Source: Butyrivibrio sp. | Lineage (GTDB): Bacteria > Bacillota > Clostridia > Lachnospirales > Lachnospiraceae | Direction: 5' to 3' | Assembly (NCBI GenBank): GCA_024694565.1 | Contig: JAILJR010000192.1 | Location: 17,016 to 81,015, forward strand | Length of the DNA stretch: 64,000 nucleotides | Shown: positions 45,152 to 53,770 of the stretch, in pieces | How positions within the stretch are numbered: the first letter of the stretch is position 1 | How the letters are laid out: every line of letters begins with the position of its first letter | The notes under the pieces: generated by a model | Database searches by the model: none | What the model saw: only the letters and a program-made list of their open reading frames with translations | What the model was told of the DNA's origin: nothing | Made by a program: the position numbers and the translations under genes

Positions 45152-46246
45152 TCAATATCTGTTACACAGGTCAATGACAAGAGATACCTCGTCATCACTC
45201 ATCTCCGGAAACAGCGGAAGGGTCGCACAGTGATCTGCAAGCTTTTCTGCATTCGGACAGTCCCCCTGCCTGTATCCAAGATCCGAATACGCCTTCTGAA
45301 GATGGCAGGGAACAGGGTAATGCCTGTTGCACTCCACATCATGCTCGCCCATGTATCTGAGGAAATCCTCAGGGTCAGGGACCTGAACCTCAAAGAGATG
45401 ATATACAGGAGTTGTGTTTGCGGGATGTGCCTGCAAAATGAATTTGTCGTTTGTTATTTCGCGGCAGTATCTCTCCCCGATTTCCTGTCTTCTCTTTGTC
45501 CAGCCGTCAAGGTACTTAAGACTCACCGAAAGGACAGCCCCCTGGATACCCTCAAGCCGCATGTTGTAGCCCACGCGTTCATGGTAATATCTTACCCTGC
45601 AGCCCTGGTTTTTAAGAACATTGATCGTGTCTATATATTCCTCATTGTCTGAGGTGCAGGCTCCGCCCTCTCCAAAGGCATACAGGTTTTTGCCCGGGTA
45701 AAAAGAAAAGCAGCCTATATCTCCGAGACTCCCCACGCGCTTTCCCTCAAACAATGCGCCGTGGGCCTGAGCGCAGTCCTCAACGACAAAGAGTGAGTGT
45801 CTGTCAGCAATTTCCTTAACTCTCTTAAAGTCAAAGGGCTGACCGTAAAGATGGACACCGATGATTCCCTTTGTCCTGTCTGTGATCTTCTCCTCAATCC
45901 TGTCAGGATCTATCTCCCAGGTATCAGCTGTACAGTCCGCAAACACTGGAGTTGCGCCGGCGTGAGTAACACCCCAGGCGGTTGCGATATAGGTATTTGC
46001 CGGGACAATGACCTCATCCCCCGCACCCACTCCAAGAGCTATCATCGCAGCCTGCAGCGCGGTGGTTCCGTTATTGACTCCGGTGCAGTATTTCACATTG
46101 CAGTAGCCTGCAAACTCTTTTGCAAACTCATCCGCAAACCTTCCGCCTGAATATGCAGTCTCCACACAGACCTTCTCAATTGCAGAGAGGTACTCATCCC
46201 TGTGCCTGTCGAAATCTCTTTTAAGATCAATCCTTGGAAGTAACAT
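45152..46246 (-). CDS. DegT/DnrJ/EryC1/StrS sugar aminotransferase (FdtB/QdtB-like)
   Basis: A 364-residue PLP enzyme that aminates a nucleotide keto-sugar. Seen: GVNNGTTALQAAMIALGVG, PANTYIATAW, VHLYGQPFDF, VVEDCAQAHGA, and the PLP lysine in FYPGKNLYAFGEGGA. Sequence style (LPRIDLKRDF, YSGGRFADEF) resembles the dTDP-3-amino-3,6-dideoxyhexose transaminases FdtB and QdtB. Those use dTDP-3-keto-6-deoxy sugars derived from the RfbA/RfbB product, but the matching 3,4-ketoisomerase (FdtA/QdtA) is not seen here. ATG with AGAGGTG upstream. Confidence 0.88.
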   Translation of the reverse strand: MLLPRIDLKRDFDRHRDEYLSAIEKVCVETAYSGGRFADEFAKEFAGYCNVKYCTGVNNGTTALQAAMIALGVGAGDEVIVPANTYIATAWGVTHAGATPVFADCTADTWEIDPDRIEEKITDRTKGIIGVHLYGQPFDFKRVKEIADRHSLFVVEDCAQAHGALFEGKRVGSLGDIGCFSFYPGKNLYAFGEGGACTSDNEEYIDTINVLKNQGCRVRYYHERVGYNMRLEGIQGAVLSVSLKYLDGWTKRRQEIGERYCREITNDKFILQAHPANTTPVYHLFEVQVPDPEDFLRYMGEHDVECNRHYPVPCHLQKAYSDLGYRQGDCPNAEKLADHCATLPLFPEMSDDEVSLVIDLCNRY

Positions 46247-46320
46247 CTTTCACCTCTGACTATGCGTCTACCATACATTTTACTATATCTTCGGTCGTCT
46301 CAATCCTATGATGGTGCCCG

Positions 46321-46347
46321 ACAAAAGCTCACCAGTCAAGCTTTTGT
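46321..46347 (-). terminator. Hairpin after the GT2 gene at 46356, possible terminator
   Basis: Perfect 9-bp stem ACAAAAGCT/AGCTTTTGT with a 9-nt loop. The stem's own T-run may aid termination, but no further T-run follows. The flanks (46309 onward) have faint similarity to the ends of the foldback element. Confidence 0.4.
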
Positions 46348-46355
46348 GGAGCGAC

Positions 46356-47138
46356 TCATCCTATATGATATCTGAATTTCAGCGAATCCTCTTTTATAAA
46401 TTCTTTCTTTAGCCTTAGAATGTTTTTCAGGTAATTTTTAATGGTTTTAGGAATGTTGACTGTGGTGTCGTAGTCCTCCGTCCACTTAACCGGCATGTCA
46501 TATATCTTCATTCCGTCCCGCTCAGCGCGAAGAAGGAACTCTATCATATAAAACCAGCCATTGTCATTGCTGCACTCTCTCACAAGATGCTCTGCCTGAG
46601 GCCTTCTGACAAAGGTAAAGCCGCAGATTGCATCTGTGCTCTTCATTCCAAGGATCCCCTTCAACAGTATCAGAAGCCCCTTACTTGTGATCTTCCTGTA
46701 CCACTTTCTTCCTGCAACGTCGGATTTTCTCGAAAATCTCGATGCATTTATATATACAATGTCCTCTCTCTTTTCAAAAATATGTATCATCTTTTTGATG
46801 TACCTGATATCAGTCGAGAGGTCAATGTCCATGTAGCCCACAATATCGCCGGTGCTCTTTTCAACTCCGGCTCTGAAGGCTATGCCCACGCCGCGTTCTT
46901 CAAGCCTTATGAATCTGACCTTTATATAGTCATCAAGGCTCTCATATTCCTTCACAAGGCGCCCTGCTATATCCGGTGTGTCATCATCGGAGCCGTTGTC
47001 CACTATCGTAAGGGTAAATGCCGCGTGCCTTGAGAGTTTATGTCTGTTGCCGATCAGGTAATCGACGGTTCTTCGGATGCCGCGCTCAAGGCGCAGATGC
47101 TCGTTCAGAACCGGAAACAGGATGTCGATTGTTAGCAT
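46356..47138 (-). CDS. Dpm1-like GT2 without membrane helices
   Basis: A 260-residue GT2 enzyme. Seen: DILFPVLNEHLRLERGI, IVDNGSDDDTPD, GYMDIDLSTDI (metal site), and KSTDAICGFTFVRR. No C-terminal membrane segments, unlike the other two Dpm1-like proteins, so it is a compact Dpm1-type synthase of polyprenyl-phosphate sugar, or a conventional transferase. Start ATG with GGAGG about 9 nt upstream. A hairpin follows the stop codon. Confidence 0.85.
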   Translation of the reverse strand: MLTIDILFPVLNEHLRLERGIRRTVDYLIGNRHKLSRHAAFTLTIVDNGSDDDTPDIAGRLVKEYESLDDYIKVRFIRLEERGVGIAFRAGVEKSTGDIVGYMDIDLSTDIRYIKKMIHIFEKREDIVYINASRFSRKSDVAGRKWYRKITSKGLLILLKGILGMKSTDAICGFTFVRRPQAEHLVRECSNDNGWFYMIEFLLRAERDGMKIYDMPVKWTEDYDTTVNIPKTIKNYLKNILRLKKEFIKEDSLKFRYHIG

Positions 47139-47174
47139 AGTGCTGTATCCTCCACTCCGTATGTGCTTGTTATT

Positions 47175-48458
47175 TCAGTTCTTTAAAAATTCATCCAGAT
47201 CGTAGACAGTGTTGATCTTGCCGGAGAGGACGCTGATGAAGGTGGGGCTCAGAGTGCTTACCTTTATTGATGTCGGGCGGGAGTCGTCCACTTCACTGGT
47301 CTTCAGGATCGGTTTCATGGAAAAGAGTGAGCTGTCGTAGGTGTAGCTGTATTCCGGCAGGAGGTACTTGTTGGCGAGATGGCTCATGTACTCCCAGGCA
47401 CTGGAAGGACGGTTTGGACAGTCGTTGCAGTTGCAGAGCTGCCCCGGTGAGCACTCACAATTATCCTGGCATGAAAACCTCGGAAGCGACTCGTAGCTGG
47501 TCATGTGCGGGGTAAATGTGACGGATGTCAGGGAATGAAATCCCGTCTTTCCAAATGGCATTATGGAAAAGAACGGACCGTCCATCACAGTAAAGCCGTA
47601 TCCCCTGAGATTGTCTGAGGGTTTACAGAGTATTATCTCGCAGAGCTCATACTTGATCTTAAAGGGCTCCGAACCTGGAAGACCTTCTTGTGCCCCCTTT
47701 ACCTTTCCTTTTTTATCCCCCGAAGCAGAACCGTCATCTGCCGTGGGCTTGGCAACATCTACCGCAGACTGCGACTGACTGTCCCCGGCGACTTCTGACA
47801 TGCTGTAATCCACCATGTTCAGGATCTGATTGCAGGAAGCGTAGGTTGCGTTCAGTACGAAGGAGGTCGCTGCCACAGCAATCCCCTCTTTCCCCAAAGT
47901 AGCGTACTCTATCTCGTAGCAGTCGCTGTACTTCCTGATGCTCTTTATCCTTGCGTTGCAGACAAGACTGATCCCCTTATACATTTTGAGGCGTTCAATG
48001 TAGTAATCCCTGATTATCTTTGCATCATAGGTATCCTCTTGTGTAAGAAATGCACCATCAACTGTCCCCTTCTTAAAATATGAGGAGGGTGCCTCTTCCC
48101 TGCAATAAATACCTGCAGCTGCACAGAACTCCTTGAACTGCTCTCCATTGGTCCAGGAAAACTGCGAGCTGGTTGCATAAATCTGCCTGAACCTGTCCAT
48201 AACAGAAAAGCCAAAATCCTCATGGAATCTCCTGTAGTACCCTGCAGATTTAAGCGCCGTTGAAAGCGACCTGGGATAATGATACCCCATATGCACCCTG
48301 GCCTGGTTAATGTAAGTCGCCCTCATAAACGGCTCACTGTCGTACTCCAGAACAAGCACCTTTTCAAATCTCTTTGCGCAAAAAAGAGCTGAGTAGAGCC
48401 CATAAAGCCCCGCCCCTATTATGATTTTGTCGTATCTTATTGCACTCTCTGTACTCAA
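47175..48458 (-). CDS. FAD-dependent oxidoreductase with cysteine-rich insert
   Basis: A 427-residue flavoprotein of the DAO/amine oxidase type. Seen: IIIGAGLYGLYSALFCA (12-28), EYDSEPFMRATYINQARVH, and a C-terminal stretch without an obvious second signature. Two unusual inserts: a low-complexity Asp/Ser/Gly/Lys linker (about 222-265), and a cluster of six cysteines in 18 residues (pattern CX3CXCX5CXCX2C, about 332-349) that could bind a metal or iron-sulfur cluster. Start is TTG with AAGGAT about 8 nt upstream. It follows the Dpm1-like gene at 48540. Substrate unknown; may act on a nucleotide or lipid-linked sugar. Confidence 0.8.
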   Translation of the reverse strand: MSTESAIRYDKIIIGAGLYGLYSALFCAKRFEKVLVLEYDSEPFMRATYINQARVHMGYHYPRSLSTALKSAGYYRRFHEDFGFSVMDRFRQIYATSSQFSWTNGEQFKEFCAAAGIYCREEAPSSYFKKGTVDGAFLTQEDTYDAKIIRDYYIERLKMYKGISLVCNARIKSIRKYSDCYEIEYATLGKEGIAVAATSFVLNATYASCNQILNMVDYSMSEVAGDSQSQSAVDVAKPTADDGSASGDKKGKVKGAQEGLPGSEPFKIKYELCEIILCKPSDNLRGYGFTVMDGPFFSIMPFGKTGFHSLTSVTFTPHMTSYESLPRFSCQDNCECSPGQLCNCNDCPNRPSSAWEYMSHLANKYLLPEYSYTYDSSLFSMKPILKTSEVDDSRPTSIKVSTLSPTFISVLSGKINTVYDLDEFLKN

Positions 48459-48539
48459 TGTATTTATCCTTAAAGCAGTTCATACGTCACAACAACCTTA
48501 CATTATCAGACCCTTAAAAGATGAGGCCAAAGAAAACTC

Positions 48540-49481
48540 TCAGTTTCCCGCTATCTTCTCAATATCCTCGATAAGGTACCGCTGCTGCTTAAACACCAGA
48601 TTCACAATCACCGAGAGGTATCTGAGTATGATGGTAAGGAGCGTGAATATCCCCACAAAGCCAATTGAAAGAAATCCCATAATGGAAACCCAGCCGGACA
48701 AAAGCTTATCATCCATAAAGAATGACTGAATGACATAGATCACCACGATCAGGGCAATAACAAAGAAGATCACACTTATTGCAAGCGACACCTTCTCCAG
48801 GACATCCGTAAAGTAGATAAAGCTGTCAATGGCAAGGTCTGACCGGCGTTTTTTGACTGAATGAACGTTCATGCCGCTGCCAAAGGTGCTGGTGTACTTA
48901 ATTCCCGCAACCTTAAGCCCGCTGTTCATGTAGACAGCCTTCCTGTAGGGAATATAGACCCCCATCGCCTTTACCCTGTTGACAGCCCTGCGCGACAGAA
49001 GCCTGAAGGTCTCGTTTCCTATCGGGTTCTGGGCACCGCTGAACCTGTTGTAAACCTTGTAGAATATCTGTGAGGACAGCCTTATCTTTGTATCAGAAGC
49101 CACGGATACAACATCCGCTCCCTTGAGGCACTCCTCAAAGGCTTCATCGATAACCGAAGGGTCATAGTCCCTTAGCATGTCATCAAACTCATATACAAAA
49201 TCTCCGATGGCCATGTCTCTTCCCGCATTCATTGCAGGCTCAAGACCCTGCCTTGTGGAGAGCTTCACTATGCTGACCATGTAGGTTGGTTTATTGTCCG
49301 CGAGATATTTTCTTACCGTATCAAGGGAATTGTCTGTCGAAGCATCATTTACAAGTATGAGCTCACACCTGTCAAAGAGCTCCGTGCACTTGTTCATCAC
49401 GCTTCCGATAAAATCCCCTGCACACTTTTCCTGGTTGCACATATAGGCAACCACTGAAACAAATTTCTTATATTTTGCCAC
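48540..49481 (-). CDS. Dpm1-like GT2 with two membrane helices
   Basis: A 313-residue GT2 enzyme of the GtrB/Dpm1 type making polyprenyl-phosphate sugar. Seen: VSVVAYMCNQEKCAGDFI, NDASTDNS, FVYEFDDMLRDY (metal site in a DD context), and two C-terminal membrane helices (about 230-290). Start GTG with AGAGGAAA upstream, directly abutting the DUF6056-like gene stop; clearly one operon. Likely donor supply for GT-C enzymes nearby. Confidence 0.87.
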   Translation of the reverse strand: MAKYKKFVSVVAYMCNQEKCAGDFIGSVMNKCTELFDRCELILVNDASTDNSLDTVRKYLADNKPTYMVSIVKLSTRQGLEPAMNAGRDMAIGDFVYEFDDMLRDYDPSVIDEAFEECLKGADVVSVASDTKIRLSSQIFYKVYNRFSGAQNPIGNETFRLLSRRAVNRVKAMGVYIPYRKAVYMNSGLKVAGIKYTSTFGSGMNVHSVKKRRSDLAIDSFIYFTDVLEKVSLAISVIFFVIALIVVIYVIQSFFMDDKLLSGWVSIMGFLSIGFVGIFTLLTIILRYLSVIVNLVFKQQRYLIEDIEKIAGN

Positions 49482-50987
49482 TTATTTTTTCCTCTCGGTC
49501 CTAACAACACTGTTTTTTCCATAATACCTTGCCACACTGTTGTTGGTCCAGTCCTTTGGATCTGTTGTTATATCTGCATAGAATAAAAGATCGGGCTCAT
49601 ACTCGTAGTAATCAAGGACGACATCCTGCACCGATTCATCCCTGAGGATTGCTCTTCTTTCCAGATTCTGCTGAGCAAAGCGCTGCGCATGGCCATTTAG
49701 CATATCTTCTATGGCACAGGTGCTGGAGAAATAGTCAGGGTCCGGTATCACCGTAAAGCCCGAAAAGACTACAAACAAAGCTGCTACCACCGCAAAGAAA
49801 GCCCCGAATCCTCTCCCGAGGTTCAGATTTTCATCATCTTCTTCTATCCTGCCCACAGCCTCGACCTTTGTACGTATCCATCCGCATACGTAAAACAGTG
49901 AGAGAACTATCAACAGAATGAACTGGAAGAAAAATGTCGCCTGAAGCCTTCCTGCTCCGATGTTTGCAAGGCTGTAGAGAGGCGGCGCCACATTGGCTGC
50001 AGCAAAAGTATATGCAGCAAACAGTACCGGGACCGGATACTTAAAGCTTAAGGGGCAGTTTTTTGAAAGCTTCCACATGAATGGCAGCATCATAAGAAAA
50101 AGCAGAAGTACTGCCCAGGTGGTCCACTGGTCCATGCAGTAATCAAGTACATAATATATCGAGATGAGCACTGTCTTAACAGGTCCGAAACCGCTTATAA
50201 TGCTCTCCCTTACGCTGTTTCCCGGAGCAATGATGCTGAAGAAAAACGCTATCAGGTTTACGATGCCGGGGATAATGACCGGCTTATCCTTTTTCAGCAC
50301 AAACACTGCAATTGCAAAGAGCACCGTAAACATGGCACCTGTCAGTGACGTCATGTAATTTCCGCCGCCCACAAGAATGCCAAGAAGAGAACCCATGATA
50401 AGATAATAGATTTTCTTTCCTTTCTTTTCCTCCACCAGATATGAAAGGAGTACGCCCACATACATAAGCAAAAAAGCAAACATCAGTGTATAGTTTGCCG
50501 CACTGCAATACCAGTATATGGATTCGACCCTCGCGCCTTCCTTGGGAAGACACTCAACTGACAGTATCAGGGTCAGCATGGTCAGACAGTTTACCAGGTG
50601 CGGATCCTTGTGCATTACCCTGACGAACAATGCCCTGAAAAAATAGATATACCCAAAGCTCAGAGCACCAAGAATGATAAACGCCCCGAGAAAGTAAAGC
50701 CTCTCATCGAACACGCTGGGTGGCAGAGACAGAAAGAAGGTGGATGTGTAATAGCCCATCCAGTTAAAATAGTCATACCACGCCATATACGCAGCTGCGC
50801 CGATGGCGGCAAAGACGTTGCCTCCGCTTGCCACAAAATCACTGTAAGCCCTGTAGCCCATCGAGAAATCATCTGCCGACGGGTAATTGAAAAAGGCTAT
50901 GGCAAGCAGCGGTATCAGGCAAAGAATATATACACCGGTAAGCACATAGCTTATGGTCTTTATACTGATTTTTTTATCAAACTGCAT
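49482..50987 (-). CDS. DUF6056-like polytopic membrane protein
   Basis: A 501-residue protein with about eleven membrane segments. Seen: YPSADDFSMGYRAY (first outer loop) and YFNWMGYYTSTFFLSL, paralogous in style to the protein at 28043. C-terminal outer segment contains LLFYADIT and ends basic. Start ATG with GGAGACT upstream. It is coupled to the Dpm1-like gene downstream (adjacent), a typical pairing of lipid-phosphosugar synthase and GT-C acceptor enzyme. Activity not demonstrated. Confidence 0.75.
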   Translation of the reverse strand: MQFDKKISIKTISYVLTGVYILCLIPLLAIAFFNYPSADDFSMGYRAYSDFVASGGNVFAAIGAAAYMAWYDYFNWMGYYTSTFFLSLPPSVFDERLYFLGAFIILGALSFGYIYFFRALFVRVMHKDPHLVNCLTMLTLILSVECLPKEGARVESIYWYCSAANYTLMFAFLLMYVGVLLSYLVEEKKGKKIYYLIMGSLLGILVGGGNYMTSLTGAMFTVLFAIAVFVLKKDKPVIIPGIVNLIAFFFSIIAPGNSVRESIISGFGPVKTVLISIYYVLDYCMDQWTTWAVLLLFLMMLPFMWKLSKNCPLSFKYPVPVLFAAYTFAAANVAPPLYSLANIGAGRLQATFFFQFILLIVLSLFYVCGWIRTKVEAVGRIEEDDENLNLGRGFGAFFAVVAALFVVFSGFTVIPDPDYFSSTCAIEDMLNGHAQRFAQQNLERRAILRDESVQDVVLDYYEYEPDLLFYADITTDPKDWTNNSVARYYGKNSVVRTERKK

Positions 50988-51003
50988 CTTTTAAGTCTCC
51001 GGT

Positions 51004-52428
51004 TTACCTGGCACCACGTCCGAAGAGCACTACCCCGACCGTCTTGACCAGTATCTTAAAGTCCTCCGTCAGGCTCCAGTTATCTATATATTTGAGGTCC
51101 AGCCTGACCACCTCATCAAAATCCGTTATATCACTCCTGCCGCTTATCTGCCAAAGGCCGGTAAGCCCCGGAGTCATGGAGAGGCGCCTTCTGTAGTGCT
51201 CATTGTACTTCTCAAACTCCTCCTCTGTGGGAGGTCTCGTCCCAACAAGGCTCATCTCCCCTTTGAGTACATTCAAAAACTGCGGGAACTCATCAAGACT
51301 CGTCTTTCTGATAAAAGCCCCCACCTTTGTTACTCTCGGGTCATTCTCCATCTTGAACATGAGCCCGTTCATCTCATTCCGGGCTTCCAGCTCCTTTTTA
51401 CGCTCCTCAGCGTCTATGTACATCGACCTGAACTTATAGATCTTGAATCTTCTTCCGTTCTTGCCGACCCTTATCTGCGAGAAAAAGACAGGTCCGGGGG
51501 ACTCAAGCTTAATTGCGGGTCCCAGGAAGATCGTAAGAACTCCCGTCAGCATCAGTCCAATAAAGCCGCCCACTATATCTATAGCTCTTTTTATAAAGAG
51601 CTTCTTGTAGCTCTTTTTGTTCATCGTATAGGTGAGCACAGAATAGTCCATAAACTCACCCACCACAGTAGAAGCCTTTCTGACACTCGGAAGCTCAAGG
51701 CAGTAATGAGTTGTCACGCCCATCTCTTCAAATCCAAGTATGATGCTCTCCATCTTGTTCTGTGAGATATTGGGTGTGTAGATGAACACCTCGTCAAAGG
51801 GGTCAGTCAGGAGCCTGCTTGTAAGATCATGGATGCCGTAGTGGATGTGTACAGGTCCGATATACCAGGGCTCTGCGTTTTCAGGGTTGTAGTCGGCGCA
51901 GTAGGCACGCACTACCTTGTAACCCATAAATCCGCTTGACTGCTGGAGCTTTTTGACTATCTTCTCCATGTATTCCTTTTCCGAGATCACGACCACACGG
52001 ATGACATTGTTGTCATTCATCATGTGACGCCTGAGGAACGCCTTGAACAGTATCCTTGCAATATAGTCGATAAGCACATCCATCCAGAGGAAATTGATGA
52101 TCACAAATCTGGACAGAATATTTGTCCACTGCAAAAAGTACACCACAACAAGCGATGCACCAACGCTAACCGCAACCTGTCTGATAACGGAAAAGAGCTC
52201 TACCGCGTAGCCTCTTATTATAAATTTCCTGTTCCAGTCCGCCAGAAATGAATAAATTGCGCAAAACAAGAGAAAGACAACGCATACCATGTAATGCAGT
52301 GTCTTATCTCCCCAGTCTTTTCTTGTATTGTAACGCATCCAGGTGGCAATGAGATACGAGATCAGTATACATGTCATATCTATCACAAGGAGTGCGTAGG
52401 TCTGTAAAGTTTTATACTTCTGATTCAT
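51004..52428 (-). CDS. Second polyprenyl-phosphate sugar-1-phosphate transferase
   Basis: A 474-residue PHPT-family initiator. Seen: four N-terminal helices (to about 135), a CoA_binding_3-like region (about 145-270), and the catalytic domain from KRAIDIVGG (about 278) with [48 protein letters not shown] and [15 protein letters not shown]. This second initiator is of a different subgroup from that at 1002 (GTRPPT versus GPRPER), so a second lipid-linked glycan is likely started here. Start ATG with a weak GAGAAA site, 15 bp after pseC. 16 bp upstream of the DUF6056-like gene. Confidence 0.92.
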   Translation of the reverse strand: MNQKYKTLQTYALLVIDMTCILISYLIATWMRYNTRKDWGDKTLHYMVCVVFLLFCAIYSFLADWNRKFIIRGYAVELFSVIRQVAVSVGASLVVVYFLQWTNILSRFVIINFLWMDVLIDYIARILFKAFLRRHMMNDNNVIRVVVISEKEYMEKIVKKLQQSSGFMGYKVVRAYCADYNPENAEPWYIGPVHIHYGIHDLTSRLLTDPFDEVFIYTPNISQNKMESIILGFEEMGVTTHYCLELPSVRKASTVVGEFMDYSVLTYTMNKKSYKKLFIKRAIDIVGGFIGLMLTGVLTIFLGPAIKLESPGPVFFSQIRVGKNGRRFKIYKFRSMYIDAEERKKELEARNEMNGLMFKMENDPRVTKVGAFIRKTSLDEFPQFLNVLKGEMSLVGTRPPTEEEFEKYNEHYRRRLSMTPGLTGLWQISGRSDITDFDEVVRLDLKYIDNWSLTEDFKILVKTVGVVLFGRGAR

Positions 52429-52443
52429 TTTCTCATTCAGTAC

Positions 52444-53637
52444 TTAGGTTGCGTAGTGGTTCACAACCTTCCTGACTGCCTTTATAACATCCTCCACATC
52501 TTCGTCCGTCAGCATTGGATAAAGAGGTATACTCATGATCCCGCTGTAAATCTTTTCCGCAATTGGGCACAGCCCCTTTTTGAAGCCGAGCCTCTGGTAA
52601 TATGGGAACCAGTACACAGGCACATAATGAACCTGACACTGAACATTCTCCGCCGACATGGCATCAAAAAACTGCCTTCTTGTACAGGTCAGCTTGTCGA
52701 GATCCAGCCGGATCATATACAGGTGCCTTGTGGTGTCAGACTCCGGGATCTCCTCCTGCACGATTATCTGCGGGATCTCCGCAAAAGCCTCGTTGTATCT
52801 TTTTACAATCTCTTTTCTTCTCTCGGAAAATTTCTCAAGCTTTTCCAGCTGACTTATAAGAAGCGCTGCCTGAAAATCCGTCATTCTGTAGTTAAAGCCC
52901 AGCTCCTGCATCTCATATACCCAGGGCCCTTCCGGCTCTTCTACAAAATCAGCACTGTTTCTCACGATACCGTGCTGGGAGGCAAGGCAAAGCTTCCTGT
53001 AATACTCAGGATCATTGGTCGTTATTGCACCGCCCTCTCCGGAAGTAATGGTCTTGACCGGGTGAAAAGAAAAGCAGGTCATATCCGCAAGTGACCCCTC
53101 AGGCTTTCCCTTGTACTTAGTCCCTATAGCATGGGCAGCATCCACAATAAAGATAAGCCCGTGCCTGTCACAAATCTCCCTGATCCTGTCGTGCTCCACC
53201 GCCTGTCCCGTGTAGTCCACAGCGATGACAGCCCTGGTCTTATCGGTGATACACCTCTCAATGCTGTCAGGATCAATGTTGTAGGTTTTTGGATTGACAT
53301 CCGCAAACACCGGCATGGCTCCGACATATCTGGCACAGTTCGCCGAAGCAGCAAAAGTAAGGGGCGTCGTAATAACCTCATCCCCTTCTCCAATCCCTGC
53401 AGCTATAGCAGCACAGTGAAGCGCCGCAGTGCCATTGCAGACCGCCACAGAATACTTCGCCTCCGTGACCTCACACAGCTTTTTCTGCAGCTCCTCCACA
53501 AAGGGCCCACAGGTTATGAGGTCTCCTCTTAGTGCCTTGGACACAACCTCCACATCCCTGTCATCTATCCACTGACGCCCATAAAAAATCTTACTCTCCC
53601 TAACCGGCGTCCCACCATCAATAGCCAATCTCTCCAT
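52444..53637 (-). CDS. pseC: PseC-like UDP-sugar aminotransferase
   Basis: A 397-residue DegT/StrS PLP enzyme resembling PseC, the UDP-4-amino-4,6-dideoxy-L-AltNAc transaminase of the pseudaminic acid path. Seen: LAIDGGTPVRES, YGRQWIDD, CNGTAALHCAAIAAGI, DVNPKTYNIDP, VDYTGQAVEH, DAAHAIGTKYKG, the PLP lysine in CFSFHPVKTITSGEGGA, and LASQHGIVRN. The dehydratase PseB and later Pse enzymes are not in the window, so the product may be only an amino sugar. The ATG at 53637 has AGAGGG 6 nt upstream; ATG 53643 is possible. A TATAAT promoter precedes it. Confidence 0.82.
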   Translation of the reverse strand: MERLAIDGGTPVRESKIFYGRQWIDDRDVEVVSKALRGDLITCGPFVEELQKKLCEVTEAKYSVAVCNGTAALHCAAIAAGIGEGDEVITTPLTFAASANCARYVGAMPVFADVNPKTYNIDPDSIERCITDKTRAVIAVDYTGQAVEHDRIREICDRHGLIFIVDAAHAIGTKYKGKPEGSLADMTCFSFHPVKTITSGEGGAITTNDPEYYRKLCLASQHGIVRNSADFVEEPEGPWVYEMQELGFNYRMTDFQAALLISQLEKLEKFSERRKEIVKRYNEAFAEIPQIIVQEEIPESDTTRHLYMIRLDLDKLTCTRRQFFDAMSAENVQCQVHYVPVYWFPYYQRLGFKKGLCPIAEKIYSGIMSIPLYPMLTDEDVEDVIKAVRKVVNHYAT

Positions 53638-53718
53638 ATTCATCCCTCTGAAAATCACTCAACTAAAAAAGTATCAAGTGTCTCTGCACTTCGCCAATAC
53701 GTTAATTGTACCACACTT

Positions 53719-53746
53719 ATTATACCCAAGCCTCACCAATCGTAAA
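53719..53746 (-). promoter_or_regulatory. Promoter of the PseC-like gene
   Basis: Minus strand TTTACG, 16-nt spacer, perfect TATAAT, in the 133-bp gap after the polymerase-like gene; leader about 75 nt. Confidence 0.65.
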
Positions 53747-53770
53747 CCTTGAAATATAATGAGTCGCATC

